This document shows, piece after piece, positions 48,854 through 58,468 of a stretch of 64,000 nt of DNA. The DNA comes from Sedimentisphaerales bacterium. GTDB lineage: Bacteria; Planctomycetota; Phycisphaerae; Sedimentisphaerales; SM23-30. Location of the stretch: assembly GCA_016934515.1 (NCBI GenBank), contig JAFGSR010000168.1, positions 1 through 64,000 of the forward strand, given 5' to 3'. The notes beneath the pieces are model-generated. The model did not search any database. It saw only the letters and a list, made by a program, of their open reading frames with translations, and had not been told where the DNA came from. How positions within the stretch are numbered: position 1 is the first letter of the stretch; each line of letters opens with the position of its first letter. Made by a program: the position numbers and the translations under genes.

Positions 48854-49300
48854 ATGTCTGATAATTTTAAGCTCGGAATGAATGCGGTGGCGTATTACGG
48901 GACAGCGGGTACATACACACCGGCCACGATGACGGCACTCACTAACGTGCGTGATGTAAATCTGAATTTTGAAACCGGTGAGGCGGATGTTACCACTCGT
49001 GCTAATAGCGGGTGGCGGGCAACGGCGGCGTCGCTGAAGGAATGTACGGCGGAGTTTGAAATGGTCTGGAAGCCGGGTGATGCCGGGTTCGAGGCACTCA
49101 AGGCGGCGTGGCTTGCTTCTTCTGAGATTGCCATGGCGTTTCTGTCGGATGCTTACGATGAAGATAATGCTGAGGGTCCGACCGGTGACTGGACAATCAC
49201 TAATTTTAGTCGCAGTGAGCCTCTGGAGGAGGCAATCATCGTGAACGTGACGGCAAAAATCAGCTTGTTTAGTGCATGGTTCGACAGCGGAGAAAGTTAA
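48854..49300 (+). CDS. major tail tube protein
   Basis: 'ALTNVRDVNLNFETGEADVTTRANSGWRATAASLKECTAEFEMVW'. Confidence 0.8.
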   Translation: MSDNFKLGMNAVAYYGTAGTYTPATMTALTNVRDVNLNFETGEADVTTRANSGWRATAASLKECTAEFEMVWKPGDAGFEALKAAWLASSEIAMAFLSDAYDEDNAEGPTGDWTITNFSRSEPLEEAIIVNVTAKISLFSAWFDSGES

Positions 49301-49362
49301 TCGGGCTGGTTTGGCTGGTTGAGAAAAATATCAAAAATAGAGAAATGGTATGGTTTGGTTTT

Positions 49363-49848
49363 ATGAAATAGTTTAAAGACTCAAAAGATAAAGAATGGGA
49401 AATATCGCTTACCATTGGCTCGGCCAGGCGGACGCTGGACTTGACCGGCATTAATTTGCTGGAACCTGAGTCCGGCGATCCGCCGGTGCTTACCCGTCTG
49501 GGTACGGACGAAATGATGCTGTGCGATGTGATTTACAGCTTGTGTAAGACGCAGGCGGATGTGAGCGGTATTTCTGACGAAGATTTCGGCTTGCGGTTGG
49601 GCGGCGATGCAATTTTGCACGCTCAGGAGGCGTTTTATGAGGAGCTGATTGATTTTTTCCGGCAGCGGGGGAGGCCCGACAGGGCGAAGGCCGTGGAAAA
49701 ACAGAGAAGGTGGATAGTTCTGGCGGTGGACAAAGTGACAACGGTGATCGAAAAGCTGGACCTCGAAGCGGAAGTGGAGCGGGTGGGAGCGGAGTTGGAT
49801 CAAGAGCTTGGCGAACTGTGTGGGAGCTTGCCGGAATTGTCGGAGTAA
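49363..49848 (+). CDS. tail assembly chaperone (G-like); ATG AAA TAG interrupts the expected N-terminus
   Basis: Reading from ATG 49363: MK*FKDSKDKEWEISLTIGSARRTLDLTGINLLEPE...; ORF caller starts at TTG 49441. Confidence 0.65.
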
Positions 49849-50093
49849 ATCCGAACCCGCTGACCTTGCGGGAATTACTGTGGATGGCGGAGGCAAACGC
49901 CCGTACCCGTTGGCAGCATACCTCGAACCTTCTGGCAATGATGGCCAACGTCAATGCGACCAAAAAAAGTAAGAAGTTTAAGCCGAGCGATTTTAATCCG
50001 TTTGAGAATAAGAACAGCGATGCTGTTCTTATTACCAAGGACAATATCGGCTTGTTGAAAAGTAAATTTATTGGCGGGGCAAAAGCCCCCTAA
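49710..50093 (+). CDS. tail assembly chaperone T-domain, in -1 frame relative to the upstream ORF
   Basis: 'VNPNPLTLRELLWMAEANARTRWQHTSNLLAMMANVNATKKSKKFKPSDFNPF'; overlaps G-like ORF by ~139 nt. Confidence 0.7.
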   Translation: MDSSGGGQSDNGDRKAGPRSGSGAGGSGVGSRAWRTVWELAGIVGVNPNPLTLRELLWMAEANARTRWQHTSNLLAMMANVNATKKSKKFKPSDFNPFENKNSDAVLITKDNIGLLKSKFIGGAKAP

Positions 50094-50107
50094 CTGGAGG
50101 TATTACT

Positions 50108-50629
50108 ATGGATGTTCTGAGTAAAATTTTGAAGTGGTTGGATCACAATCGGTATCTGGTAATCGCGTTTGCTTTGGCTGTGGTTGCAATGGCGGGGGTA
50201 GTTTCTATGATTGGCTGCGAGTCAGCTACCATGAGCCTGTTCAACTCAGACGATGGTACGCCGACTGCCAAGGTGGGTCGGGCGGAGTTCAATCGTCAGG
50301 TTATCACCGGCGAGAAAAACTTTGCCATTAAACGCATTGAACTTGAGGCTCAGGTTACTGCTTTTAACGAGGAGGTTGCGGCTTTCAATAAGCAGGCTGA
50401 GGCAGGCTCAGAAGACCTTGACCGTCAGGACGAATTCCGACAGGAGATTATGAATACAGTGGCTCTGGTGGCAACTCAGGCGGCTGAGGGTACTCTTAAT
50501 CCTGTGTCCCTGATACCTCTGGGCATCGGGATTTTTGGTGGGTTCATGGGTCTTGGTTTAGCTGGTGATAATCGTCGCAAGGATGGGGTGATTACTGACC
50601 TGAAAGCAAATCCGCCTGCCGTGACGTAA
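50108..50629 (+). CDS. membrane protein, phage
   Basis: Two hydrophobic segments. Confidence 0.55.
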   Translation: MDVLSKILKWLDHNRYLVIAFALAVVAMAGVVSMIGCESATMSLFNSDDGTPTAKVGRAEFNRQVITGEKNFAIKRIELEAQVTAFNEEVAAFNKQAEAGSEDLDRQDEFRQEIMNTVALVATQAAEGTLNPVSLIPLGIGIFGGFMGLGLAGDNRRKDGVITDLKANPPAVT

Positions 50630-50649
50630 AAAAAAGAAGGATGTGTTAA

Positions 50650-52995
50650 ATGCCCAGTAGCACCGGAGTACGGGCTGGTAAAGCCTACGTTGAGGTCTTT
50701 GCGGACGATAGCCGCTTAGTACGGGGGCTGCGTGCGTCTGAGCGGCGAGTTCGGATGTTCGGCGTGAAGATCCAAGCTATCGGTACTCAGATGATGGCGT
50801 TTGGTACAATGGCTGCCCTGCCACTAGCGGGGGCAGCCAAGGCGTTTGCCGACTTCGAGCAGCAGATGGCCAATGTTTCGACGATGCTTGACGATCCTGA
50901 TAAGTGGATGCCGAACTACAGCAAAGAAATCAAAAAAATGGCCAAGGACTACGGTGAGTCAACTGAGGCGTTGGCCGGTGGTCTTTACGACATACTATCT
51001 GCGTCGATTCCGGCGGAGCAGGCGATTAGTGTTCTGGATGTGGCGGTCAGGGCGGCGAAAGCGGGCATGACTGACACGGCTACATCGGCGGATGCGATTA
51101 CCACGATGCTCAATTCTTATGGCCTCTCTGCTGATCGGGCGGCGGATGTTTCTGATTTACTGTTCAAAGTGGTCAAGCGGGGTAAAACTACTTTTGCGGA
51201 GCTGGCTCCGTCGATTGGTATGGTGGCGAGTGTTGCTGCTTCTGCTAATGTTCCACTGGAGGAACTTGGAGCAGGGTTGGCGGTGATGACTCGAAGCGGT
51301 GTGAGAACTGAGCGCGCGATTACTGCCATGAACGCGATTATCATGTCTTTTTTGAAGCCGACCGATGAAGCTGCTGCGTTAGCCAAGAAGTTCGGTGTTG
51401 AGTTGAATTCGGCAACGATCAAGACTGAAGGGTTGCAGGGTGCTTTTGCAAAAATCGCTTCGTTGCCGCCTGATATAATCGCAAATATTTTCCCGAATGT
51501 CAGAGCGATTCGTGGTATCGTTCCGGCGTTGAAAAACATGACCGGCTTTGTCGAAGATTTAGGGCAGATGAAAAACCGGGCCGGTGCTGCGGATGCTGCT
51601 TTTAAGAAGATGACGGCAACGCTGATGTTTCAGCTTAACAAGATCAAGCAGCAGTTTATTGCGGTGTTTCGAGCGGCGGGTCAAGCTCTGGCTCCGTCGA
51701 TTATTGCTGTGGGTAAGGCGATTGGTAAAGCGGCGGATGCAACAACGGCATGGATTGGCAGGCATCGGGGATTGGTAACTGCTGTCGGGTTGACCGTTGC
51801 GGCTATTTTGACGATGGGGGCAACGATGCTGTTGACCGGCGTACTTATCAAGGCCTTGGCTTTCAGTCTGGGATTTCTCGGTAAAGCGATTGTTGTGCTG
51901 AAAGTTACAGTTAAAGCATTTGTTCTGACGATGAAAATTTTAGGCAAGTCGTTGCTACTGTTTACTTCTCCGATTGGCGTGGTTGTTGCTGCGGTTATCG
52001 GTTTGGGGGTCGCTTGGTTGATCGTAAGCGGTAACATGGCCAAGGCGATAGGGTGGCTGAGTAAAAAGTTCGGTTCGCTCAAGGATGATATGGTAAAAAC
52101 TTTCGGCGGGATTGGCGATGCTTTGGCGGCGGGTGATTTGTCGCTGGCGATGAAAATCCTGTGGCTCATGCTGAAAATGGAATGGGCAAAGGGGATTAAC
52201 GGCCTGAAGGTGTTGTGGTTTAATTTCAAATCGTGGATGGTTGACCGGTGGTATGACTTGGTGGCTGGTGCACAAACGGCCATGCACGGAATCGAAGTGG
52301 CATGGATCGAAACTGTGTCGTTTTTAAAAAAAACCTGGACAACTTTTTCAAAGTGGCACGCCTTGGCTGTGCAATCCACGGCGGGGGCGATGGCAAAGGC
52401 ATGGGAATGGGCTAAAAATAAAATGAGCGGCGGTACGGAAGAAGACTTACAATTCCGTATGAATTACATCGACAAAGATGTTAATGATGCGATAGATAAA
52501 ATTAACAAAGAGTTCGATGATAAGTTAGCTGGACTTGAAACACAGCGAGAAGGTCAGCGCGCCGAGTCGAAAGCTCTGCATGAAGGAACGTTGGCTGCTA
52601 TTGAGCAGGAGGCTCAGGCAAAGCTTGGCGAGATGCGAAAAGAGTTCAACGTTAAAAATGCTGCTAATATGACTGAGCTGGAGAAGGCCAAACAGGAGTG
52701 GCAGGCGGCGTTGGACGAAGCTCGCCAAAAGAGGGCGGCTCTGGACACCGGTGATGGTAAAGCTCCTGAAGGCGGCGGCATACAGGGTAAAATCAACGAT
52801 GCTCTTGCCGCACTTGGGGGCGGGGTGGGTGCGGTGAAAAAAGGTTCGGTGTCTGGAACTTTCAATGCGTTTGCGGCGGCGGGCATGGGGACCGGCAACG
52901 CCATGGACCGAACGGCTAAGGCTACTGAGCAGACTGCGAAGAACACTGAAAACTTGTTGCAGGAGGCCCGGTTTGGCGGGTTAAAATTCACATGA
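50650..52995 (+). CDS. tail tape measure protein
   Basis: 781 aa; 'FADFEQQMANVSTMLDDPDKW...YGESTEALAGGLYDILSASIPAEQAISVLDVAVRAAKAGMTDTATSADAITTMLNSYGLSADRAADVSDLLFKVVKRGKTTFAELAPSIGMV'. Confidence 0.95.
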   Translation: MPSSTGVRAGKAYVEVFADDSRLVRGLRASERRVRMFGVKIQAIGTQMMAFGTMAALPLAGAAKAFADFEQQMANVSTMLDDPDKWMPNYSKEIKKMAKDYGESTEALAGGLYDILSASIPAEQAISVLDVAVRAAKAGMTDTATSADAITTMLNSYGLSADRAADVSDLLFKVVKRGKTTFAELAPSIGMVASVAASANVPLEELGAGLAVMTRSGVRTERAITAMNAIIMSFLKPTDEAAALAKKFGVELNSATIKTEGLQGAFAKIASLPPDIIANIFPNVRAIRGIVPALKNMTGFVEDLGQMKNRAGAADAAFKKMTATLMFQLNKIKQQFIAVFRAAGQALAPSIIAVGKAIGKAADATTAWIGRHRGLVTAVGLTVAAILTMGATMLLTGVLIKALAFSLGFLGKAIVVLKVTVKAFVLTMKILGKSLLLFTSPIGVVVAAVIGLGVAWLIVSGNMAKAIGWLSKKFGSLKDDMVKTFGGIGDALAAGDLSLAMKILWLMLKMEWAKGINGLKVLWFNFKSWMVDRWYDLVAGAQTAMHGIEVAWIETVSFLKKTWTTFSKWHALAVQSTAGAMAKAWEWAKNKMSGGTEEDLQFRMNYIDKDVNDAIDKINKEFDDKLAGLETQREGQRAESKALHEGTLAAIEQEAQAKLGEMRKEFNVKNAANMTELEKAKQEWQAALDEARQKRAALDTGDGKAPEGGGIQGKINDALAALGGGVGAVKKGSVSGTFNAFAAAGMGTGNAMDRTAKATEQTAKNTENLLQEARFGGLKFT

Positions 52996-53762
52996 GTGTA
53001 ACGGTTGAAGAACAATTTGGAAGTCCACAGGTTCGCAAAGATTCCGCAACTCGAAAGTATATTATTTCAGGTACGGCTGATGAAATGGCAGCGGAGGCAG
53101 CCCTGCTTGCGGAGGCGCCGACTATTTACTTATATATGCCTGTGCAGGATTACGCCGTTGATCCGCTGACTAACGATAAGTGGGTGGGGACTGTGCAGTA
53201 TGGGGTGTTAGCTGTTGCTTTGCAGGACGAGGCCTTTGAGTTCGATACCACCGGCGGCACGAAGCATATCACCCAGAGCTTAGGGACGATAGGTGCTTAC
53301 GCTCCGGCAGGTTATACGGCCCCGGACTATGGTGGGGCTATTGGAGTCAACGGCGAGGAGGTTCAGGGCGTTGATATAACCGTGCCTGCGTTTAAGTTCA
53401 GCTCGCATCATATAATTGAAAATGCCAGTGCTAACGCTTTGGTTTATCGCAACTTGACCGGCTGTGTGAACAATGCGACTTTCATGGGGTTTGCCGCCGG
53501 TGAAGTTTTATTTTTAGGGGCCAGAGGTGTCGAGCAGCAATCGCCGGAGTGGGGCGTTGATTTTCATTTTGCCGCCGGAGCCAATGCTACCAATTTAATT
53601 GTTGGTGACATTACTGTTCTCGAAAAATACGCTTGGGATTACCTGTGGGTTCGCTACGAAACTGAGGAGGACGTTGCAGCCGGGTCTATTGTTAAACGTC
53701 CGGTAGCGGCTTACACCGAGCGTGTTTATCCGTGGGCGAACTTTGGTCTTTTAGGGATTTGA
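52992..53762 (+). CDS. phage minor tail/structural protein
   Basis: Downstream of TMP. Confidence 0.6.
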   Translation: MSVTVEEQFGSPQVRKDSATRKYIISGTADEMAAEAALLAEAPTIYLYMPVQDYAVDPLTNDKWVGTVQYGVLAVALQDEAFEFDTTGGTKHITQSLGTIGAYAPAGYTAPDYGGAIGVNGEEVQGVDITVPAFKFSSHHIIENASANALVYRNLTGCVNNATFMGFAAGEVLFLGARGVEQQSPEWGVDFHFAAGANATNLIVGDITVLEKYAWDYLWVRYETEEDVAAGSIVKRPVAAYTERVYPWANFGLLGI

Positions 53763-53767
53763 GCATA

Positions 53768-54931
53768 ATGTTAAAGCGAGTACAACCCGGTGATCGTCTG
53801 GAGATTTCGGCTAATGCTTACAATGCTTTTGTTGATGCGGCTCAGGCTAATATTGATCGGCAGCTTAGCACTAATTTCAAGGCGGCAACTGGCGGCACAG
53901 CTACATCGGTTGTTCAGGTGCGGAATAATTCCGGGGCGGCTTGTGTGCGGTTTGGGGTGCTGGCGATAGGCACTCCGGTTATCTCGCCAGATGTTGATCT
54001 GGTGAAATTCCAGAACGGCGAGATTGTTTTTGAGGGGTACGCTCCAAGTGATGCTGACGCTGGTTTTTTTGGGATTCTTTTAGAGCCGCTGGCAGATGGC
54101 AAAATCGGCAAGGTGGTTATCTCCGGTCTGTGTCATTGTCAGATTGATGTGCAGGCTGAGTCTCACGATTATGCGGAGGTAGTGGATGGTGAGAGTGGCT
54201 ATCTGCAAAGTAATGTTGTCGGGTCGGCAACGATTTTATGGAAAGAGTCGGGCACGGGAACTAAGTGGGCCATGGTCAAGCTGGGTGGCGGCAGCAACGG
54301 TAACGGCAACGAATGGGCCGATATTCCGGTAGTTAATAATTCAGCGGAAACGATCCCGGCATGTAGCTTTGTGGAGTTGTCTGGTTGGAGCGAACCGGAT
54401 TTGGCGTTTGAGATTATTAAGCCGACCTCAAGTCATCTTGATTTGCATGAGTATGCGATTGTGGGACAAGAAATAGCCGTAGGTCAGATAGGGAGAGCTT
54501 ATTCTGACGGTTACGCTACGGTAAGTCTTAGTAGTGTGGCTCATTGTCCTATAGGCCAGATCATCGGCCCGGTGAAAAATTATTATTATGGCCATGGTCA
54601 TCAGCAGGGTTGGCGGGTTGTAAAGTATGTTTCTACCGCTTATCCGTACACGGCGGTAGTTCAGTATGTGGGGGCGGCTTTTCCGAGATTGTTTGTGATT
54701 CACGACACCGAAGCAGAGGACGGCAAATATCAGATCAAGGAAAGGTTTTGGAGTATAGAAAACGACCGCTTTGAAGATATATGGTCTGACGATCCAGCAA
54801 CAACTTATGGCCAGACTATTGAAACGTCTGGGCATAGTTTGTCGGTCGGTGATTATGTATATACTATAGCTCCTAGAAGTGCTACCGGTGTTTATCGGAT
54901 TGCACTTTTAGATTATGCGATGTGGCACTGA
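53768..54931 (+). CDS. phage tail-associated protein
   Basis: MLKRVQPGDRLEISANAYNAFVDAAQAN; downstream structural module. Confidence 0.6.
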   Translation: MLKRVQPGDRLEISANAYNAFVDAAQANIDRQLSTNFKAATGGTATSVVQVRNNSGAACVRFGVLAIGTPVISPDVDLVKFQNGEIVFEGYAPSDADAGFFGILLEPLADGKIGKVVISGLCHCQIDVQAESHDYAEVVDGESGYLQSNVVGSATILWKESGTGTKWAMVKLGGGSNGNGNEWADIPVVNNSAETIPACSFVELSGWSEPDLAFEIIKPTSSHLDLHEYAIVGQEIAVGQIGRAYSDGYATVSLSSVAHCPIGQIIGPVKNYYYGHGHQQGWRVVKYVSTAYPYTAVVQYVGAAFPRLFVIHDTEAEDGKYQIKERFWSIENDRFEDIWSDDPATTYGQTIETSGHSLSVGDYVYTIAPRSATGVYRIALLDYAMWH

Positions 54932-56040
54932 TTATGGGTTTTTCTGTATTACCTTTAGATACCACCAATGACTCAGTTATTATTTCAGCGGCTTACAATG
55001 AGCTGGTGGATGCCACTAACGAGTTTGCCAACATTTGGGGTGGGCCGGATGCTTATACCAAAATCGAAAGCCCGCAAGTCATTGACCGAAGCATATTCTC
55101 TAGCTTGAAAAACGCAGCCAAGGTTAGAGCTTATAATTACGCCTACATTGCTGTTGACCCGCCGGATAATTTTACAAGAGTTCCGTGGGCGGATATTTGT
55201 CAGGAGTTGTTTGGCACTAGTGATTGGCCGGTTCGTAGTGGCAACAAGCAGAAAATTATCAAGGCTGAAATGAATGACATTTACGAAGTAATCTGCTGGT
55301 CAAATAATAAATGGTACAAGGGTGCTATTGCGGCGGGGAGTGGTTGGGGCAGACTGACAACGGGTTATGTATATCAGCCGGAATTTGGCGAAGAACCGAC
55401 CATTCCCCCGGAATGGGCTTATGATACCAGGGAGGCTGCTGCTGATGCTTATGATGCTTACATAGCAGAGCCATATATCACAACGGGAGGTTCTCCGTAT
55501 GATAATTATTTTTACGGTGGGTCTTCCGGCACAACTTTTGTTTGGAATAATCCGTATGGTCCAGAAAAAAAATATGCAGTCGTTACCGACGTTCCCGGTG
55601 GACGCACTAAAGACGAGCAGACCATTTGTCGTATCCTGACGCCAAATTGTGCGGACATTGCCAGTGTGGTAGCTGAGGGTGTTGTGGGAAATTATTACGG
55701 TTATTCCGTAGAAGGTCCCGGTATTTACGAGCCTAACGCTCACGCATGGTCAGCTCAGTTGTACTTTGGTACTGACACGCCGCCAGACAACTTTGAGGAG
55801 TTTCGTGAATATGGTGTTGAATGGGGAATAGCTTCTGGTCTTGGCCAGCCAGAAGCAAATAAAGCTACTGTTTTGTTAAGTAACGAGATTCCGATGAATA
55901 CTTTTTTGTTTGTTCGCGTTGCTGGCAGGGGTCAAATTTACGGCGATTTAGACGATGTTGCATGGGGCAATGTAACTCCATGGCGAACATCTTTTTATGT
56001 GACTGATTTTTGGTTTCAGCTCCGGTGGGAATATAGCTGA
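54922..56040 (+). CDS. phage tail-associated protein
   Basis: 'TTNDSVIISAAYNELVDATNEFANIWGG', last phage-like ORF. Confidence 0.6.
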   Translation: MALIMGFSVLPLDTTNDSVIISAAYNELVDATNEFANIWGGPDAYTKIESPQVIDRSIFSSLKNAAKVRAYNYAYIAVDPPDNFTRVPWADICQELFGTSDWPVRSGNKQKIIKAEMNDIYEVICWSNNKWYKGAIAAGSGWGRLTTGYVYQPEFGEEPTIPPEWAYDTREAAADAYDAYIAEPYITTGGSPYDNYFYGGSSGTTFVWNNPYGPEKKYAVVTDVPGGRTKDEQTICRILTPNCADIASVVAEGVVGNYYGYSVEGPGIYEPNAHAWSAQLYFGTDTPPDNFEEFREYGVEWGIASGLGQPEANKATVLLSNEIPMNTFLFVRVAGRGQIYGDLDDVAWGNVTPWRTSFYVTDFWFQLRWEYS

Positions 56041-56068
56041 GCCTGTCCGCTTGAGGACGGGCAAAAGA

Positions 56069-56132
56069 GTTACCAGGCTGCCCTGATGAGGGCATTGCCG
56101 GAAATCTACGCATCCGTCAGGGGGTGCATTAG
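56069..56132. repeat. copy A of a ~64-bp direct repeat flanking the CRISPR-cas locus
   Basis: gttaccaggctgcc-N7-gggcattgc.ggaaa.ctacgcatccgtc.gggggtg.attag also at ~63780-63844. Confidence 0.8.
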
Positions 56133-56192
56133 CCCACGCCCCCGCATGGGGCGACATTAAGTTTCGGGGCAAGTGGATAGATTCCGGTGTTT

Positions 56193-57207
56193 CCATCCAC
56201 CCCCACACGTGTGGGGACAATGACACAGCATCCCCCGGCACCCCTGGACATACGGTTCACCCCCACACGCGTGGGGACAATGCTGTCCACTGGTTTTACC
56301 AAACTCACACGCCGGTTCACCCCCACACGCGTGGGGACAATCACGCCTCGATAATCTTAATCAGACCATCTAATCGGTTCACCCCCACACGCGTGGGGAC
56401 AATTTGCCGTACCGCTTTGCGACTCCGCCGGATTCGCGGTTCACCCCCACACGCGTGGGGACAATTAAACGCTTCCGGAATAGTAATTGCGGGTATATCG
56501 GTTCACCCCCACACGCGTGGGGACAATGTAATTGTAGGGCTGCTGATTAAAGGCAACGGTCGGTTCACCCCCACACGCGTGGGGACAATCTCAAAGCGTG
56601 CATCCAACGCACAACAATTTACGGTTCACCCCCACACGCGTGGGGACAATGACGCCTTTTTAAGCCGATATTTGCGATTGCTGCGGTTCACCCCCACACG
56701 CGTGGGGACAATTATTTGCGGCGACTGCTTAGAGGTGATGAAAACCGGTTCACCCCCACACGCGTGGGGACAATGAAACCCATCGGTCCCCGGCCCGATA
56801 TTATTACGGTTCACCCCCACACGCGTGGGGACAATACACCGGGCGGGAAAGTTTTCCAGAGATATCGGCGGTTCACCCCCACACGCGTGGGGACAATGCC
56901 TCCATCTACAACTGTAATCTCGAACCAGTCGGTTCACCCCCACACGCGTGGGGACAATTTGCATCTTTGACGCCTGAATCTGTGGATCTTATCGGTTCAC
57001 CCCCACACGCGTGGGGACAATGGGTGTTCCGACCGCTAGCGGGCGTTCGTGTTTTCGGTTCACCCCCACACGCGTGGGGACAATGCCGGCGGCGTCCAGG
57101 TAGATATAAATATTGGCCGGTTCACCCCCACACGCGTGGGGACAATGTTATCAAAATCAAACAACAGCGCGGCATGCTCGGTTCACCCCCACACGCGTGG
57201 GGACAAT
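56193..57207 (-). CRISPR. type I-E-like CRISPR array: 16 perfect 29-bp repeats, one degenerate distal repeat, 16 spacers of 31-34 nt
   Basis: Repeat (crRNA strand) ATTGTCCCCACGCGTGTGGGGGTGAACCG; starts at 56253, 56313, 56375, 56437, 56499, 56561, 56622, 56684, 56746, 56807, 56869, 56930, 56993, 57056, 57118, 57179; degenerate at 56193. Confidence 0.98.
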
Positions 57208-57255
57208 ACCAAAGTATTGTATTTTTAGAACATAACAAACACAAGATATATACCT
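57208..57255 (-). promoter_or_regulatory. short AT-rich CRISPR leader
   Basis: 48-bp AT-rich interval between cas2 stop and first repeat; array orientation inferred from GTGAACCG handle and distal degenerate repeat. Confidence 0.6.
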
Positions 57256-57564
57256 TTATTTAACTTCTGAAGATGATAAATTCTTTTTTAAAGATAATTT
57301 CTTGATTAGCGTGAGTCCCTCCATTTCAGTCAAAATATAACGGCTATCGCCAAGCGAACGCCATTGATAGCCCTGCGCACAGGGATAATCCCATATTTGT
57401 AAAATATAACCCTGCTTACGTTTTTCCACGGCTTTTTCCCAGAGGATATCCCGTATTCTGACCGTTGGATTACCCAGAAATACGCCGCTGATCGGTTCGA
57501 TCAGCCATCGAGACAGCTCGCCCTTCAAGCTCGCCGGAACGTTCTGTAAGATCATCACTAGCAT
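57256..57564 (-). CDS. cas2: CRISPR-associated endonuclease Cas2 (type I-E)
   Basis: 'MLVMILQNVPASLKGELSRWLIEPISGVFLGNPTVRIRDILWEKAVE'. Confidence 0.95.
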   Translation of the reverse strand: MLVMILQNVPASLKGELSRWLIEPISGVFLGNPTVRIRDILWEKAVEKRKQGYILQIWDYPCAQGYQWRSLGDSRYILTEMEGLTLIKKLSLKKNLSSSEVK

Positions 57565-58402
57565 CGAGCACCTCCGCTATATCCGGTAAAATTTTTTGCA
57601 TAAGTTTTAACTCCCGAATTTTTTCTCTACATAGCGTCCGTGCTCTGCGTTCCACTTCTATGGTTCTTTGGGCCGTCTGAAATGCCACCGGGATCACCAG
57701 ATCCGTTCTGTACAGATCCGCAATATCATAGACAAAGCTGAGCATTTTCCCGGTGTGAATAAAACCGATAGCCGGAGAATAGCCCGCCGACAGAATCGCC
57801 GCATGACATATTCCATAAAGACATGCGCTGGCCGCCGAGAGCGAGCGGTTAACCGGATCGGCATAATCCCACTTATCCTGATCGTAATTACGACCATCCC
57901 AGCGAATCCCCCAGGTTTTGGCATTTTCTTCATAGGCAGCCCGCACACGATAGCCCTCTTTACCCCGTAAGGTTTCCAGAGACGTATCTTCCGGAATGAT
58001 TTCCGGAAATCGCTTCTGATACATTCGCCGGGCCACCGCCAAACGCTGCTTTTCATCAACATACAATCGGGCCTGTTGTAATAAACGGTGGCTGGAATGT
58101 GTTCCGCCGGTACCGTGGGCATAAAGCCGGGTGCCGTCCTGCCCCGTCCAACAGATCATACAGTTATTTCCCGCCAGCGCCTTAAAAGCAGCGTGCGTAA
58201 CGGAACTGCCCGGCCCCAGCATCACCAGAGAAAGTTGATCGATGGGGATGGGCATTTTCCCGGATTTATCACTGAACGTCAGAGAACCGGCGGTCCGGTC
58301 CAGCTTGCCCATTTCCAGGTACAGATGACTCCAACGGTCCTGGAATTTGGGAATTTCATGTAAATTTCTCGCCATGTTTCTACCCTCCAAATAAAGATGC
58401 AT
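57470..58402 (-). CDS. cas1: CRISPR-associated endonuclease Cas1 (type I-E)
   Basis: 'LVMLGPGSSVTHAAFKALAGNNCMICWTGQDGTRLYAHGTGGTHSSHRLLQQARLY', 'DPVNRSLSAASACLYGICHAAILSAGYSPAIGFIHTGKMLSFVYDIADLYR'. Confidence 0.97.
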   Translation of the reverse strand: MHLYLEGRNMARNLHEIPKFQDRWSHLYLEMGKLDRTAGSLTFSDKSGKMPIPIDQLSLVMLGPGSSVTHAAFKALAGNNCMICWTGQDGTRLYAHGTGGTHSSHRLLQQARLYVDEKQRLAVARRMYQKRFPEIIPEDTSLETLRGKEGYRVRAAYEENAKTWGIRWDGRNYDQDKWDYADPVNRSLSAASACLYGICHAAILSAGYSPAIGFIHTGKMLSFVYDIADLYRTDLVIPVAFQTAQRTIEVERRARTLCREKIRELKLMQKILPDIAEVLDASDDLTERSGELEGRAVSMADRTDQRRISG

Positions 58403-58468
58403 CCAATGAATCCTTACTACTAGAAAAAGAAACGCCTATTCACTTACCAAAGAACCTCTCCCCCGGCC

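Noticed and set aside
49363-49371. TAG codon reassignment (phage alternative code)
   Set aside because: Other phage genes (e.g. ORFs ending at 23330 and 26315) appear to terminate at TAG, so recoding is unlikely.
56129-57263. ORFs such as 56393..56776, 56626..56964, 56716..56970 and 56967..57263
   Set aside because: They are translations of the CRISPR repeats ('VHPHTRGDN', 'GSPPHAWGQ', 'IVPTRVGVNR'); not genes.
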